Assembly (NCBI GenBank): GCA_946892075.1
Contig: CAMPNZ010000026.1
Coordinates: forward strand, 1-19,887
Source: an uncultured Coriobacteriales bacterium
GTDB taxonomy: Bacteria; Actinomycetota; Coriobacteriia; Coriobacteriales; Eggerthellaceae
Reading direction: 5' to 3'
DNA length: 19,887 nucleotides
A program made the translations under genes and the position numbers. Every line of letters begins with the position of its first letter. Position 1 is the first letter of the stretch. The notes beneath the pieces were generated by a model. It did not search any database. It saw nothing but the letters and a program-made list of their open reading frames with translations, and was not told the origin of the DNA. Of this stretch, positions 6,556 to 14,900 are shown piece after piece.

Positions 6556-7646
6556 AGCAAACGCTTATTATTGGCACGCGTGCAAGCAAATTGGCGTTAT
6601 GGCAGTCGAATTATGTGGCTGACCTGCTGAAACAAGTACATCCGAACCTGGATGTAAGCATGCGCACGTATACAACGCAAGGCGACCGCATTTTGTCGAA
6701 GTCGCTTGCGGAACTGGGCGGCAAAGACCTGTTTACCAAGGAGCTTGACCAGGCATTATTGGCAGGCGACGTGGATTTGTGCGTCCATTCGATGAAAGAC
6801 GTTGCGCGCGTGTTGCCGCAGGGTTTAGACATTCTTGCTATGCCGCAGCGTGCGGACGCTCGCGACGTGTTGGTGTGCGGGCCCCGTTTGGCGCATTGCC
6901 GCAGCCTTGCAAGCATTCCCGCAGGTGCGCGGCTTGGTACGGGCTCGTTGCGGCGCAGCGCTCAGCTGCGTGCGGCCTTTCCCCAGGTGCAGCCGCTTGA
7001 TATGCGCGGCAACGTTGACACGCGTATCGAGAAAGCTCACGGCGAACGCTATGACGGTGCCATTCTGGCTGCTGCGGGGCTTGAGCGTATTGGCTTGGGA
7101 GCGCATATTTCGGCGTATCTGCCGGTTCAGGAAATGGTTCCCGCTGCAGGTCAGGGCGCTATTGGCATTGAAGCGCGCGTTGATGACAACCGCGTTTCCG
7201 CGCTGCTTGCGGCCATTAACGATGCGGAAACGATGCGCTGCGTGCAGCTTGAGCGTCGTATTTTGGCAGCGCTTGGCGGCGATTGCAAAACGCCGATTGG
7301 TGTGTATGCGCGTTTCTCGTGCGATGACCAGCAGGAACGTGCGCATGAGGAACAGCAGGAACGTGCGCGCGAGGAACAGCAGGAACGTGTTCTCGATGTG
7401 CACGCCGCGCCCGCGCCCGCACCTCTTGGAGATGAACAACTCACACCCGCACCCCTTCACAACGCAAACGTGCAGGTAGATGCCGTGGTTTTGTCGCTCG
7501 ATGGCGCGCGCAGAGCACGTGCTGCGTTTACAGGCGCGTATGCAAACGCGGAAAAAAGCATCATTGACCAGCTTGCATCCCAGGGAGCGTTTGACATATT
7601 GGCGGACGTGGTGCGTGCGCCTTCAACAGGAGGTGCTTGTGAATAA
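6552..7646 (+). CDS. hemC: Hydroxymethylbilane synthase (porphobilinogen deaminase)
   Basis: It polymerises four porphobilinogens into hydroxymethylbilane in the cytosol. Start 6552 overlaps the hemA stop (ATGA) and gives the canonical N-terminus IIGTRASKLALWQS. Conserved segments are TQGDRILSKSLAELGGKDLFTKEL, DLCVHSMKDV (catalytic Asp), GTGSLRRSAQLRA, DMRGNVDTRIEK, AAGQGAIGIEAR, and GGDCKTPIG with Cys245 as the dipyrromethane cofactor anchor. At 364 residues it is about 50 longer than usual. The excess is an insert at residues about 257-306 in the small C-terminal domain, starting 12 residues after the cofactor Cys. It holds three copies of a 24-base repeat (7326-7397) encoding EQQERARE-type units, then an Ala/Pro-rich stretch. 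The frame is intact and all catalytic motifs are present, so it is probably active. Confidence 0.96.
   Translation: MKQTLIIGTRASKLALWQSNYVADLLKQVHPNLDVSMRTYTTQGDRILSKSLAELGGKDLFTKELDQALLAGDVDLCVHSMKDVARVLPQGLDILAMPQRADARDVLVCGPRLAHCRSLASIPAGARLGTGSLRRSAQLRAAFPQVQPLDMRGNVDTRIEKAHGERYDGAILAAAGLERIGLGAHISAYLPVQEMVPAAGQGAIGIEARVDDNRVSALLAAINDAETMRCVQLERRILAALGGDCKTPIGVYARFSCDDQQERAHEEQQERAREEQQERVLDVHAAPAPAPLGDEQLTPAPLHNANVQVDAVVLSLDGARRARAAFTGAYANAEKSIIDQLASQGAFDILADVVRAPSTGGACE
7326..7397 (+). repeat. 24-base tandem repeat, three copies, in hemC
   Basis: Copies at 7326-7349, 7350-7373 and 7374-7397 encode charged 8-residue units (DQQERAHE, EQQERARE, EQQERVLD). Copies 1 and 2 differ at few bases, which suggests recent slippage. 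Confidence 0.9.
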
Positions 7647-9522
7647 GCCTACGGTTACACAGAGTGCGCCGGCGGTGTATTTGGTGGGCGCGGGCCCGGG
7701 CGATGCGTCGCTGCTGACGCTTCGCGCTGCTGACCTGCTGAAACATGCGTCGTGCGTTATTTATGACTATCTGGTGAGCGACGAGATTGTGGGCATGTGC
7801 AATGCGCATGCCGAGCGTATTTTTGTGGGCAAAAAGGGTTTCACGCAGCACGTTACGCAGGATGAAATCAATGCTCTGTTGGTAGAAAAGGCACGTCAGG
7901 CTGAAGAAGCGGCCGCAGGAATGCGCGGTGGCACGGCTGCGGAGGCGTGTAACGGGGCTGCAGAAATGTGCAACACCCCCACCACTTCTCGTTCACTTGA
8001 ATGTGTTCCCAATTACGCCTTTGAACAGGAGCCCGTGTCCGCGCTCAATTATGCCGCTGAACGGGGAATGCGTCCTTACGTGGTGCGCTTGAAAGGCGGC
8101 GACCCGTACATTTTCGGGCGCGGCGGCGAAGAAGCGCTCGTTTTGCACCAGCACGGCATTGCATTCGAGGTGGTACCAGGCATAACAAGTGGCATTGCGG
8201 CGCTGATGTACGCGGGCATTCCCGCCACGCATCGCGGAATTGCCACGTCGGTAACGTTCGTAACCGGTAACGAAGACCCCAGCAAGCAGCAAAGCACCAC
8301 GAATTGGCAGGCGCTGGCGGGGCTTATCACCAGCGGCTCGAGCGTTGTTTTGTATATGGGCGTGAAAAATTTGCCGCACATTCAGCGCAGTTTGGCCGCC
8401 TACGGCGTTGCGGGAACTACGCCGTGTGCTGCGGTTATGTGGGGAACGTGCGCGCAGCAAAAATCGTGCGTTACCACGCTTGAGCAGGCGTTCGACGTGA
8501 TGCAGCGCAAGGGCATTGCCGCGCCGTGCATTATCGTCATCGGTGATGTTGCCACGCTTCACAAGCAGCTGAACTGGTTTGAAAAACGCCCACTATTTGG
8601 GAAAACGGTGCTTATTACGCGTACGCGCACTCATTCGTCGCACATTCGAAGCGCCTTGCAAGAAGCGGGCGCGCGCGTGCTTGAAGTTCCTGCGCTGCGC
8701 GTTGTTCCGCCAACCAACACAGCAGCCTTGCACGAAGCAGTTGCGCGTTTAGCGTCCTACGATTGGGTGGTGTTTACCAGCGCAAACGGTGTCGATGCGT
8801 GTTTTAGTGCTCTGCGTCGCTTACGTGATGAAGCGTCTGGCGCAACGGCTGGCGAAGCGTCTGGCGCAACGGCTGGCGATGCACGTCGCGATACACATGA
8901 CGAAGCGCGCGACGATGCACCTGGCAATGTGTCTGCCAATGTACCTTGCGAAACGGGTGGCACTGTGTCTGCCAATGTACCGTGCGATGCACGTGCGTTC
9001 GGCACGGCAAAGGTGGCGGTTATAGGCTCGGCAACTGCGGAAACGCTTCAGAGTTACGGTATTGTTCCCGATTGTATGCCGCAGGCCTTTGTTGCAGAAA
9101 GCCTGGTAGAAGCCTTGCAAGCGGCAGGCGTTCGTCACACCTCGAAAGTTCTTATTTTGCGCGCCGAAGAAGCGCGCGACACGCTGGTCGAGGGCTTGCG
9201 CGCCTTGGGTGCGCAGGTAGATGTTGTAAGCGCGTATCGCAGCGAGAAGTGCACCGAGCAGCTAAAACAGGTGTTGAGCTCGGGTGTTTCGATTGACGCG
9301 TGCACATTTGCGTCGTCGTCGGCTGTAAAAGCCACCGTCGATGCGTTAGGCGCCCATGCACAGGCGTTCTTTTCGCAGGTAGACGCGTTTTCAATTGGAC
9401 CGATAACCACGCGCACCATGCTTGCTCACGACATTACGCCAGCTGCTGAGGCGCGCATTTACAACGCGGATGGCCTGGTAGACGCTTTGTGTGCCTATTA
9501 TTCGCATCACAAGACGCCATGA
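7639..9522 (+). CDS. cobA-hemD: Uroporphyrinogen-III C-methyltransferase / uroporphyrinogen-III synthase fusion
   Basis: The N-terminal half (to about residue 314) is SAM-dependent uroporphyrinogen-III methyltransferase, which makes precorrin-2. It shows YLVGAGPGDASLLTLRA, VGKKG, VRLKGGDPYIFGRGGEE, VVPGITSGIAA and PATHRG. The C-terminal half (about 318-624) is uroporphyrinogen-III synthase, which closes and inverts ring D of hydroxymethylbilane; it begins LFGKTVLITRT and has DWVVFTSANGV and FASSSAV. Start GTG 7639 was chosen for the strong AGGAGGT four bases upstream; an earlier frame opening lacks this. It overlaps hemC by 8 bases. Two low-complexity inserts are present: about residues 88-141 just before LKGGDP in the methyltransferase, and about 398-451 in the synthase, with a perfect 24-base duplication and a 36-base repeat. 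The fusion favours passing uroporphyrinogen III directly to precorrin-2. Confidence 0.94.
   Translation: MNKPTVTQSAPAVYLVGAGPGDASLLTLRAADLLKHASCVIYDYLVSDEIVGMCNAHAERIFVGKKGFTQHVTQDEINALLVEKARQAEEAAAGMRGGTAAEACNGAAEMCNTPTTSRSLECVPNYAFEQEPVSALNYAAERGMRPYVVRLKGGDPYIFGRGGEEALVLHQHGIAFEVVPGITSGIAALMYAGIPATHRGIATSVTFVTGNEDPSKQQSTTNWQALAGLITSGSSVVLYMGVKNLPHIQRSLAAYGVAGTTPCAAVMWGTCAQQKSCVTTLEQAFDVMQRKGIAAPCIIVIGDVATLHKQLNWFEKRPLFGKTVLITRTRTHSSHIRSALQEAGARVLEVPALRVVPPTNTAALHEAVARLASYDWVVFTSANGVDACFSALRRLRDEASGATAGEASGATAGDARRDTHDEARDDAPGNVSANVPCETGGTVSANVPCDARAFGTAKVAVIGSATAETLQSYGIVPDCMPQAFVAESLVEALQAAGVRHTSKVLILRAEEARDTLVEGLRALGAQVDVVSAYRSEKCTEQLKQVLSSGVSIDACTFASSSAVKATVDALGAHAQAFFSQVDAFSIGPITTRTMLAHDITPAAEARIYNADGLVDALCAYYSHHKTP
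8830..8990 (+). repeat. Tandem repeats in the hemD half of the fusion
   Basis: A perfect 24-base duplication (8830-8853, 8854-8877) encodes EASGATAG twice. A 36-base spaced repeat starts at 8929 and 8965 (GTGTCTGCCAATGTACC). All of it stays in frame and lies between conserved synthase segments. Confidence 0.9.
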
Positions 9523-9606
9523 CCGTTCGCCAGCGTTCGTTCGTTCACTCGTCCGTTCGTGCGTCCATACCACGCACGTGACCAGCATATATGAGGGAAT
9601 TTCGCC

Positions 9607-9630
9607 CGCGTTCGCATTGCTCCGAACGCG
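9607..9630 (+). other. GC-rich hairpin just upstream of ahbC
   Basis: A perfect 8-base inverted repeat CGCGTTCG/CGAACGCG (9607-9614 and 9623-9630) has an 8-base loop and lies 25 bases before the ahbC start. It sits in the only operon gap longer than a few bases (9523-9655), which also has GTTCGTTCGTTC low complexity. No T-run follows, so it is not a normal terminator. It could be an RNA processing, stability or attenuation element, or an operator. Confidence 0.4.
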
Positions 9631-9655
9631 CGCGGAACAAGAGATAGGGGATGTT

Positions 9656-10960
9656 ATGATAGGAATTTCGAAACTGTATTGTGGGGCGGTGGAGCCGTCT
9701 GACGTTTTGCGCTACAAGCGTCTTTCCAACAAGTTGCCAAGCGGTTTGCTGCAATTTTCTGTCGATAAAAAGCCAGTTGTGGTGTGGAATTGCACGCGTA
9801 CGTGCAACTTGAAGTGCATCCATTGCTATGCGGGTTCCGACGCGCGCCACTACGATCAGCTAAGCACCAGCGAAGCGAAAACGATGATCGACGACCTTGC
9901 GCAGTTTGGCGCTCCTGTTCTGCTGTTTTCGGGCGGCGAGCCCTGCGTTCGCGAAGACTTGTGCGAGCTTATGCATTACGCGAAAGATCGCGGCATGCGC
10001 GTTGTTATTTCAACGAACGGCACGCTTATAACGCCCCAGCTTGCTAAGGAGTTTGCGAAGGTGGGGCTGTCGTATGTGGGCGTTTCGCTTGATGGCGCGC
10101 GCGAAACTCACGATAAGTTCCGCGGCGTTCCAGGCTCGTTCGACCGTTCGCTTGAGGGTTTGAAGAATGCCCAGGACGCAGGCATAAAAGTGGGCTTGCG
10201 CATGACTATCAACAAGCTGAATTGGCGCGAAATTGACGATGTGTTCGACGTGATGGAGCAGCGCAATATCAACCGCGCGTGCTTCTATCATTTGGTGTAT
10301 ACCGGCCGCGGGTCGGCGCTTATCGACGAAGATTTGAACCACGAAGAAACGCGCGCTGCCGTTCGCAAAATTATGGACAGAACGCGTGCGTGGTTTGAGC
10401 GTGGCGGGCGTCCTGAAATTCTGACGGTTGATAATCATGCCGACGGCCCCTTCGTGTATCTGGAAACTTTGAAGGAAGACCCAGCTCGCGCGGCGGAAAT
10501 TATGCAGTTGTTGCAATGGAACCAGGGAAATTCAACGGGCGCGGGTATTGCGTGCGTAAGCTGGGATGGCGAAGTGTACGCCGACCAATTTTGGCGTCAT
10601 TTTTCGTTCGGGAACGTCAAAAATCGTCCGTTTTCGGAAATTTGGAGCGATGTTAGCCGCACAAACGAGCAAAGCGAGCTGATGTTCCGCTTGAAAAATA
10701 AGCGTCCGTTTGTGAAAGGCCGCTGCTCGCACTGCAAGTGGCTTGATATTTGCAACGGGAATTTCCGCGTGCGCGCAGAAGCTGCAACAGGCGATTTGTG
10801 GGCAAGCGATCCGGCATGTTACTTGACGGATGAAGAAATTGGCCTTGGCGCGGTAACGGGTGCGGGAACGTCCGCCGCAACGGTCGCCTCCGCAACGGGT
10901 ACGGCACCAGGCGTGCAAGGCGCTCTCGGCAAGCAACTTTGTTCAGCAAGTGAGGTGTAG
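9656..10960 (+). CDS. ahbC: 12,18-didecarboxysiroheme deacetylase (radical SAM, AhbC)
   Basis: A radical SAM/SPASM enzyme that in the alternative heme pathway removes the two acetate side chains of 12,18-didecarboxysiroheme to give iron-coproporphyrin III. The N-terminus MIGISKLYCGAVEPSDVLRY followed by KKPVVVWN is the AhbC hallmark as I know the family. The radical-SAM cluster is Cys50-x3-Cys54-x2-Cys57 (CNLKCIHC), with FSGGEPC as the SAM-binding GGE motif. The C-terminal SPASM cysteines lie in CSHCKWLDICNGN and DPACY. Start 9656 was chosen because AGGGG lies 5 bases upstream and it gives the family N-terminus. The last 30 residues are an Ala/Gly/Thr-rich tail outside the family core. It is separated by 133 bases from cobA-hemD and 4 bases from hemB. 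AhbC and AhbD are related; the N-terminus separates them here. Confidence 0.9.
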   Translation: MIGISKLYCGAVEPSDVLRYKRLSNKLPSGLLQFSVDKKPVVVWNCTRTCNLKCIHCYAGSDARHYDQLSTSEAKTMIDDLAQFGAPVLLFSGGEPCVREDLCELMHYAKDRGMRVVISTNGTLITPQLAKEFAKVGLSYVGVSLDGARETHDKFRGVPGSFDRSLEGLKNAQDAGIKVGLRMTINKLNWREIDDVFDVMEQRNINRACFYHLVYTGRGSALIDEDLNHEETRAAVRKIMDRTRAWFERGGRPEILTVDNHADGPFVYLETLKEDPARAAEIMQLLQWNQGNSTGAGIACVSWDGEVYADQFWRHFSFGNVKNRPFSEIWSDVSRTNEQSELMFRLKNKRPFVKGRCSHCKWLDICNGNFRVRAEAATGDLWASDPACYLTDEEIGLGAVTGAGTSAATVASATGTAPGVQGALGKQLCSASEV

Positions 10961-10964
10961 CATC

Positions 10965-11963
10965 ATGAATTTTGCTCCGTTTCCTTTATATCGTACGCGT
11001 CGCATGCGTTCCTGCCCTGAAGTGCGCCAAATGATTCGCGAAACCGAACTCAGCGTGCGCGATTTCATCTATCCGCTGTTCGTTTGCGAGGGTGAACAGG
11101 TAAAACGCGAAGTGAAGTCGATGCCTGGCGTGTTTCAGTATTCGCTTGACATGCTCGATAGCGAGCTGTGCGAACTTGAATCGTTGGGTATCGCGGCTGT
11201 TTTGCTGTTCGGGTTGCCAAGTCACAAGGATGAATGTGGCTCGCAAGCTTACGACGAAAATGGCATTGTTCAGCGTGCCGTCCGACAAATTCGCGCCGAT
11301 CACCCCAAACTTTTTGTGATTACCGACGTGTGCATGTGCGAATACACAAGCCACGGTCATTGCGGCAAATTGACGCCGTCGGGCGATGTCGACAACGACG
11401 CAACACTTCAGTGGTTGGCGGCTGAAGCGCTTAGCCACGCACAAGCCGGTGCGAACATGGTGGCGCCCTCCGATATGATGGACGGGCACGTGGCTGCCAT
11501 TCGCCAGGCGCTTGACCAGGGTGGATTTTCGAACGTGGGCATCATGTCGTACTCCACGAAGTATGCAAGCGGCTTTTATGGGCCGTTTCGCGATGCCGCC
11601 GATTCTGCGCCAGCCCATGGTGACAGGCGTTCGTACCAAATGGACCCTGCGAACAGGGAAGAAGGCGTTCGCATGGCTGAAATTGACATTGCGCAGGGTG
11701 CCGACATGGTAATGGTGAAGCCTGCTCTTTCGTATTTGGATGTGTTGCGCGACGTGCGCGAGCGTTTGCATTTTCCGACGGTGGCCTACAATGTGTCGGG
11801 CGAATATTCCATGGTGAAAGCCGCAGCTCAGAATGGGTGGATTGACGAAAAGCGCGTTGTGCTTGAGCTGTTGTTAAGCATAAAACGTGCTGGCGCGTGC
11901 ATGATTATCACCTATCACGCGAAAGAGGCAGCGCGTTGGCTAAGCGAGGTTGACCATGGATAA
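10965..11963 (+). CDS. hemB: Porphobilinogen synthase (5-aminolevulinate dehydratase)
   Basis: It condenses two 5-aminolevulinate molecules to porphobilinogen. Start ATG 10965 gives NFAPFPLYRTRRMRSC, as is typical, with GAGGTG upstream. Visible motifs: DFIYPLFVCEG, SMPGV, FGLPSHKDECGSQAYDENGIVQRA, the zinc-site cysteines in DVCMCEYTSHGHCG (three Cys, predicting a zinc-dependent form), and the two Schiff-base lysine segments SYSTKYASGFYGPFRDAADS and MVKPALSYLD. At 332 residues it is normal length, and it is one of the few operon genes with no low-complexity insert. Its end overlaps the ahbD fusion start by 8 bases. Confidence 0.97.
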   Translation: MNFAPFPLYRTRRMRSCPEVRQMIRETELSVRDFIYPLFVCEGEQVKREVKSMPGVFQYSLDMLDSELCELESLGIAAVLLFGLPSHKDECGSQAYDENGIVQRAVRQIRADHPKLFVITDVCMCEYTSHGHCGKLTPSGDVDNDATLQWLAAEALSHAQAGANMVAPSDMMDGHVAAIRQALDQGGFSNVGIMSYSTKYASGFYGPFRDAADSAPAHGDRRSYQMDPANREEGVRMAEIDIAQGADMVMVKPALSYLDVLRDVRERLHFPTVAYNVSGEYSMVKAAAQNGWIDEKRVVLELLLSIKRAGACMIITYHAKEAARWLSEVDHG

Positions 11964-14900
11964 AAGCGTTATGTGCCCAGTTCACGAAGGCGGCGAACGT
12001 ACAGCCGCGTGTGTTTGCGAGAACGCGGGCGAGGAAGCGACTCGCTACGCAGGTGGACACCCTGGTGGACACCCTGGCGGTCATCCCGTTCCCCACGTGG
12101 GCGGACACCCTGGCGGTCACCCAGGCGGGCATCCCGGCGGCCACGCGTCTGCGTCAACTGCCACAATCCCTGTTCACGAGGGCGGTATCCACTATCGCTC
12201 GAACACATCCGACCCCACGCGTGCGTATCGTCCGGGCGCTGGAGCTGCGGCTCGCGCGTACGAGGAGCGCACAGGCATCAAGCCGCCGAAAATTATTGCG
12301 TGGGAAATTACGCGTTCGTGCAACTTGGCGTGTGCTCATTGTCGCGCGGCGGCGCATTGTGCGCCGTATCCTGGAGAATTAAGCCTTGACCAGTGCAAAG
12401 CCGTTATCGACGACATTGCAACTATCACCGACCCGATACTTATTCTAACGGGCGGCGAGCCGCTGATGCGCGCTGACATCTGGGATATTATCGACTACGC
12501 GCACGAAAAAGGCCTGCATCCTGTTATCGGCACCAACGGCACTATGATTACCGACGAGATTGCGCGAAAAATTTACGAGCACAACATTCCGCGCGTTGCC
12601 GTGTCGCTTGATTTTCCTAACGAAGCAGGTCAGGATGCGTTTCGTGGAAAAGATGGCGCGTTTGAGGAAACGCTTACAGGCATTCGCAACATGAACAAAT
12701 ATGGCATTGGCGTGCAAGTGAACACCACCGTCACCAAGATGAATCACACGATGATGGACGAGTTGCACGATTTAGCGCTGGATAATGGCGCGGTTGCGTT
12801 TCATCCGTTTTTGCTTGTGCCCACGGGTAGAGGTGCCGATTTGCTTGATGTTGAGCTTACGCCTGATGAGTACGAAGAAGTGCTGCGCTGGGCATTCGAG
12901 CGCCAACAAAGCTCGCCGATGCATTTCAAGCCCACCGATTCGCCGCAATATTATCGCATTTTGCGTCAACAAGCCGCAGCTCAGGGCATAAAAGTAAGCC
13001 CCGCAACCTACGGCATGGAAGCCATGACGCGCGGGTGTTTGGGCGGCATCACGTTCGCGTTCATCAGCCACGTTGGACAGGTGCAGCCCTGCGGTTATTT
13101 CGACATGAACTTGGGGAACGTAACAGAAATTCCGTTCTCGGAAATTTGGACGTACTCGCCCGTGTTCGAGAATTTGCGCCATTACGAGCGCTTGAAGGGC
13201 AAATGTGGAGCGTGCGAGTACAAAAGTGTGTGTGGCGGTTGCCGCGCGCGGGCGCTTAGTTTGTATGGTGATTACATGCAAGAAGAGCCCTACTGTGCCT
13301 ATACGCCGAAAAAACGTCAGGAAGAGCTGGTGCTTTCGCGTATTCAGGCGCATTTTCCGCTTACGCCGCGTCCGCTTGAAACGCTGGCTGACGAGCTTGG
13401 ACTGTCGGCCGAACAGGTGCGTGAGACGCTGGAGCATTTGTACGCGCAGAAGAAAATTCGCCGTATTGGCGCGTCGTTTACCTCGCACAAGTTGGGATAT
13501 GTGTCGTGTCTGTGCGCATTGGCGATAGAAGGCGGCGATGCAGCCATTGAAGCTGCCGCGCGGGTGGTAAGCTCGTATCCGCAGGTCACGCACAATTATG
13601 GACGCGATAATCGCTACAATATTTGGTTTACGCTTATTGCACGTTCCCCTGCGCAGCGCGACCGCATTTTCCAGGAAATTGTGCAAAAAACGGGTTGTCG
13701 TGATGCCTTGAAGCTGGCTGCGACGCGTACGTTCAAGATACAAGTGCAGTTCAATGCGCGGAAGAATGACGAAAAAACACTCCATAAACCGATGACGCTT
13801 TTGCAGGCTTATCAGGCACAACAGAAGGCTTTGGGTGCAGGTGGCGGTGCTGGCGCGACTGCTGGCGGCGGTGTTGAGGGTGACGGAAACAGCGCTGGCG
13901 GCGGTACTTGCGCATGTGGGAATACTGCTGGCGGTAACAGTACGAGCGCTGGTGATGCGCGTGAAGCTTCGTGCGTTCAGCAGCAGGCCTGTCCGATAGC
14001 CTCTGAACAGGTAAAACAGTGCGAGTGCGCCGCGCTACAATCCGAGGGTGCCGCTCAGCAATCGCTTGATGCACAAGGTTGCGAAAGTGGCCACAACAAG
14101 AAAAACGATCAAAGTTCCCAAAGTTGCCAAAGCAATCAGGAACACCATCAAAGTGTGCGTGCAGCCTTGGATGCGCTTCATGAAAGCGAGCAGAAAAAGG
14201 CTCATGAACAGGCTATTCTTAACGACGACGTATTACGCGCCGCGGATGATGCGCAGCATAGCGCACCGTCTGTTCCGCGTGAATTTTCCGCTGACGACCC
14301 TGTTGACACGGCACTTTTGCGCTGGGTTCAAGGCGATATTATGCGCGAACAGCCGTTGAACTCGACTCACGCAGCTCAGGTCAACGTAGATGCTGCTAAC
14401 AGCGCTGCTACCCCTGCACCTGATGCGTGCGCTCCATCTGGTACCACCACCGTGCACGCCACCCACGCCGCACACGGTATCAGCGCCGAACACGCCACCC
14501 ACGCTGCACACGGTACCATCGCCGAACACGCTATCCACGCAGCGCACGGCGCCCACGACGCCAGCAACGCGTCATCTACCTGCACAAACGCCAGCGTCTT
14601 GGAAGCTCCGTTTGCCGATGCCGTGCGCTTCGTGCAGCAGCACGTTCCCCATGCAAGCCTTACCGAACAGGATGTGTGCGATCGCCTGAAAGGCTGGTGC
14701 GCGTCCAAAACTATCAGGCGTTTTGGTGCAATGGTGAAGCATCAAAACATGGGTTACACGGCAAATAGCATGACGGTGTGGCGTTTTGCGCCTGAGGACA
14801 TCGAGCGTGCTGGTGCGGTGTTTGCGCGCGAGGCGGCGGTTTCGCATTGCTACGCGCGTGAAACGGCTCCTACGTGGGAATATAATATGTATGCGATGAT

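Noticed and set aside
9523..9580. GTTCGTTCGTTC run as a functional iteron or origin
   Set aside because: Only a few 4-base units lie in a short spacer, with no DnaA boxes or replication genes nearby.
9491..9655. N-terminal extension of AhbC into the spacer
   Set aside because: The extension is low-complexity, overlaps cobA-hemD, and the family N-terminus MIGISKLYCG starts exactly at 9656 after a ribosome site.
12052..12144. Repeats as a CRISPR array
   Set aside because: Units are 12 bases, contiguous, without spacers, and code for GGHP in the main frame. No cas genes are present.
12772..13821. A 349-codon minus-strand open frame opposite the ahbD fusion
   Set aside because: It lies fully antisense to well-conserved AhbD and AhbA motifs, has no family signature, and reflects the codon bias of the real gene.
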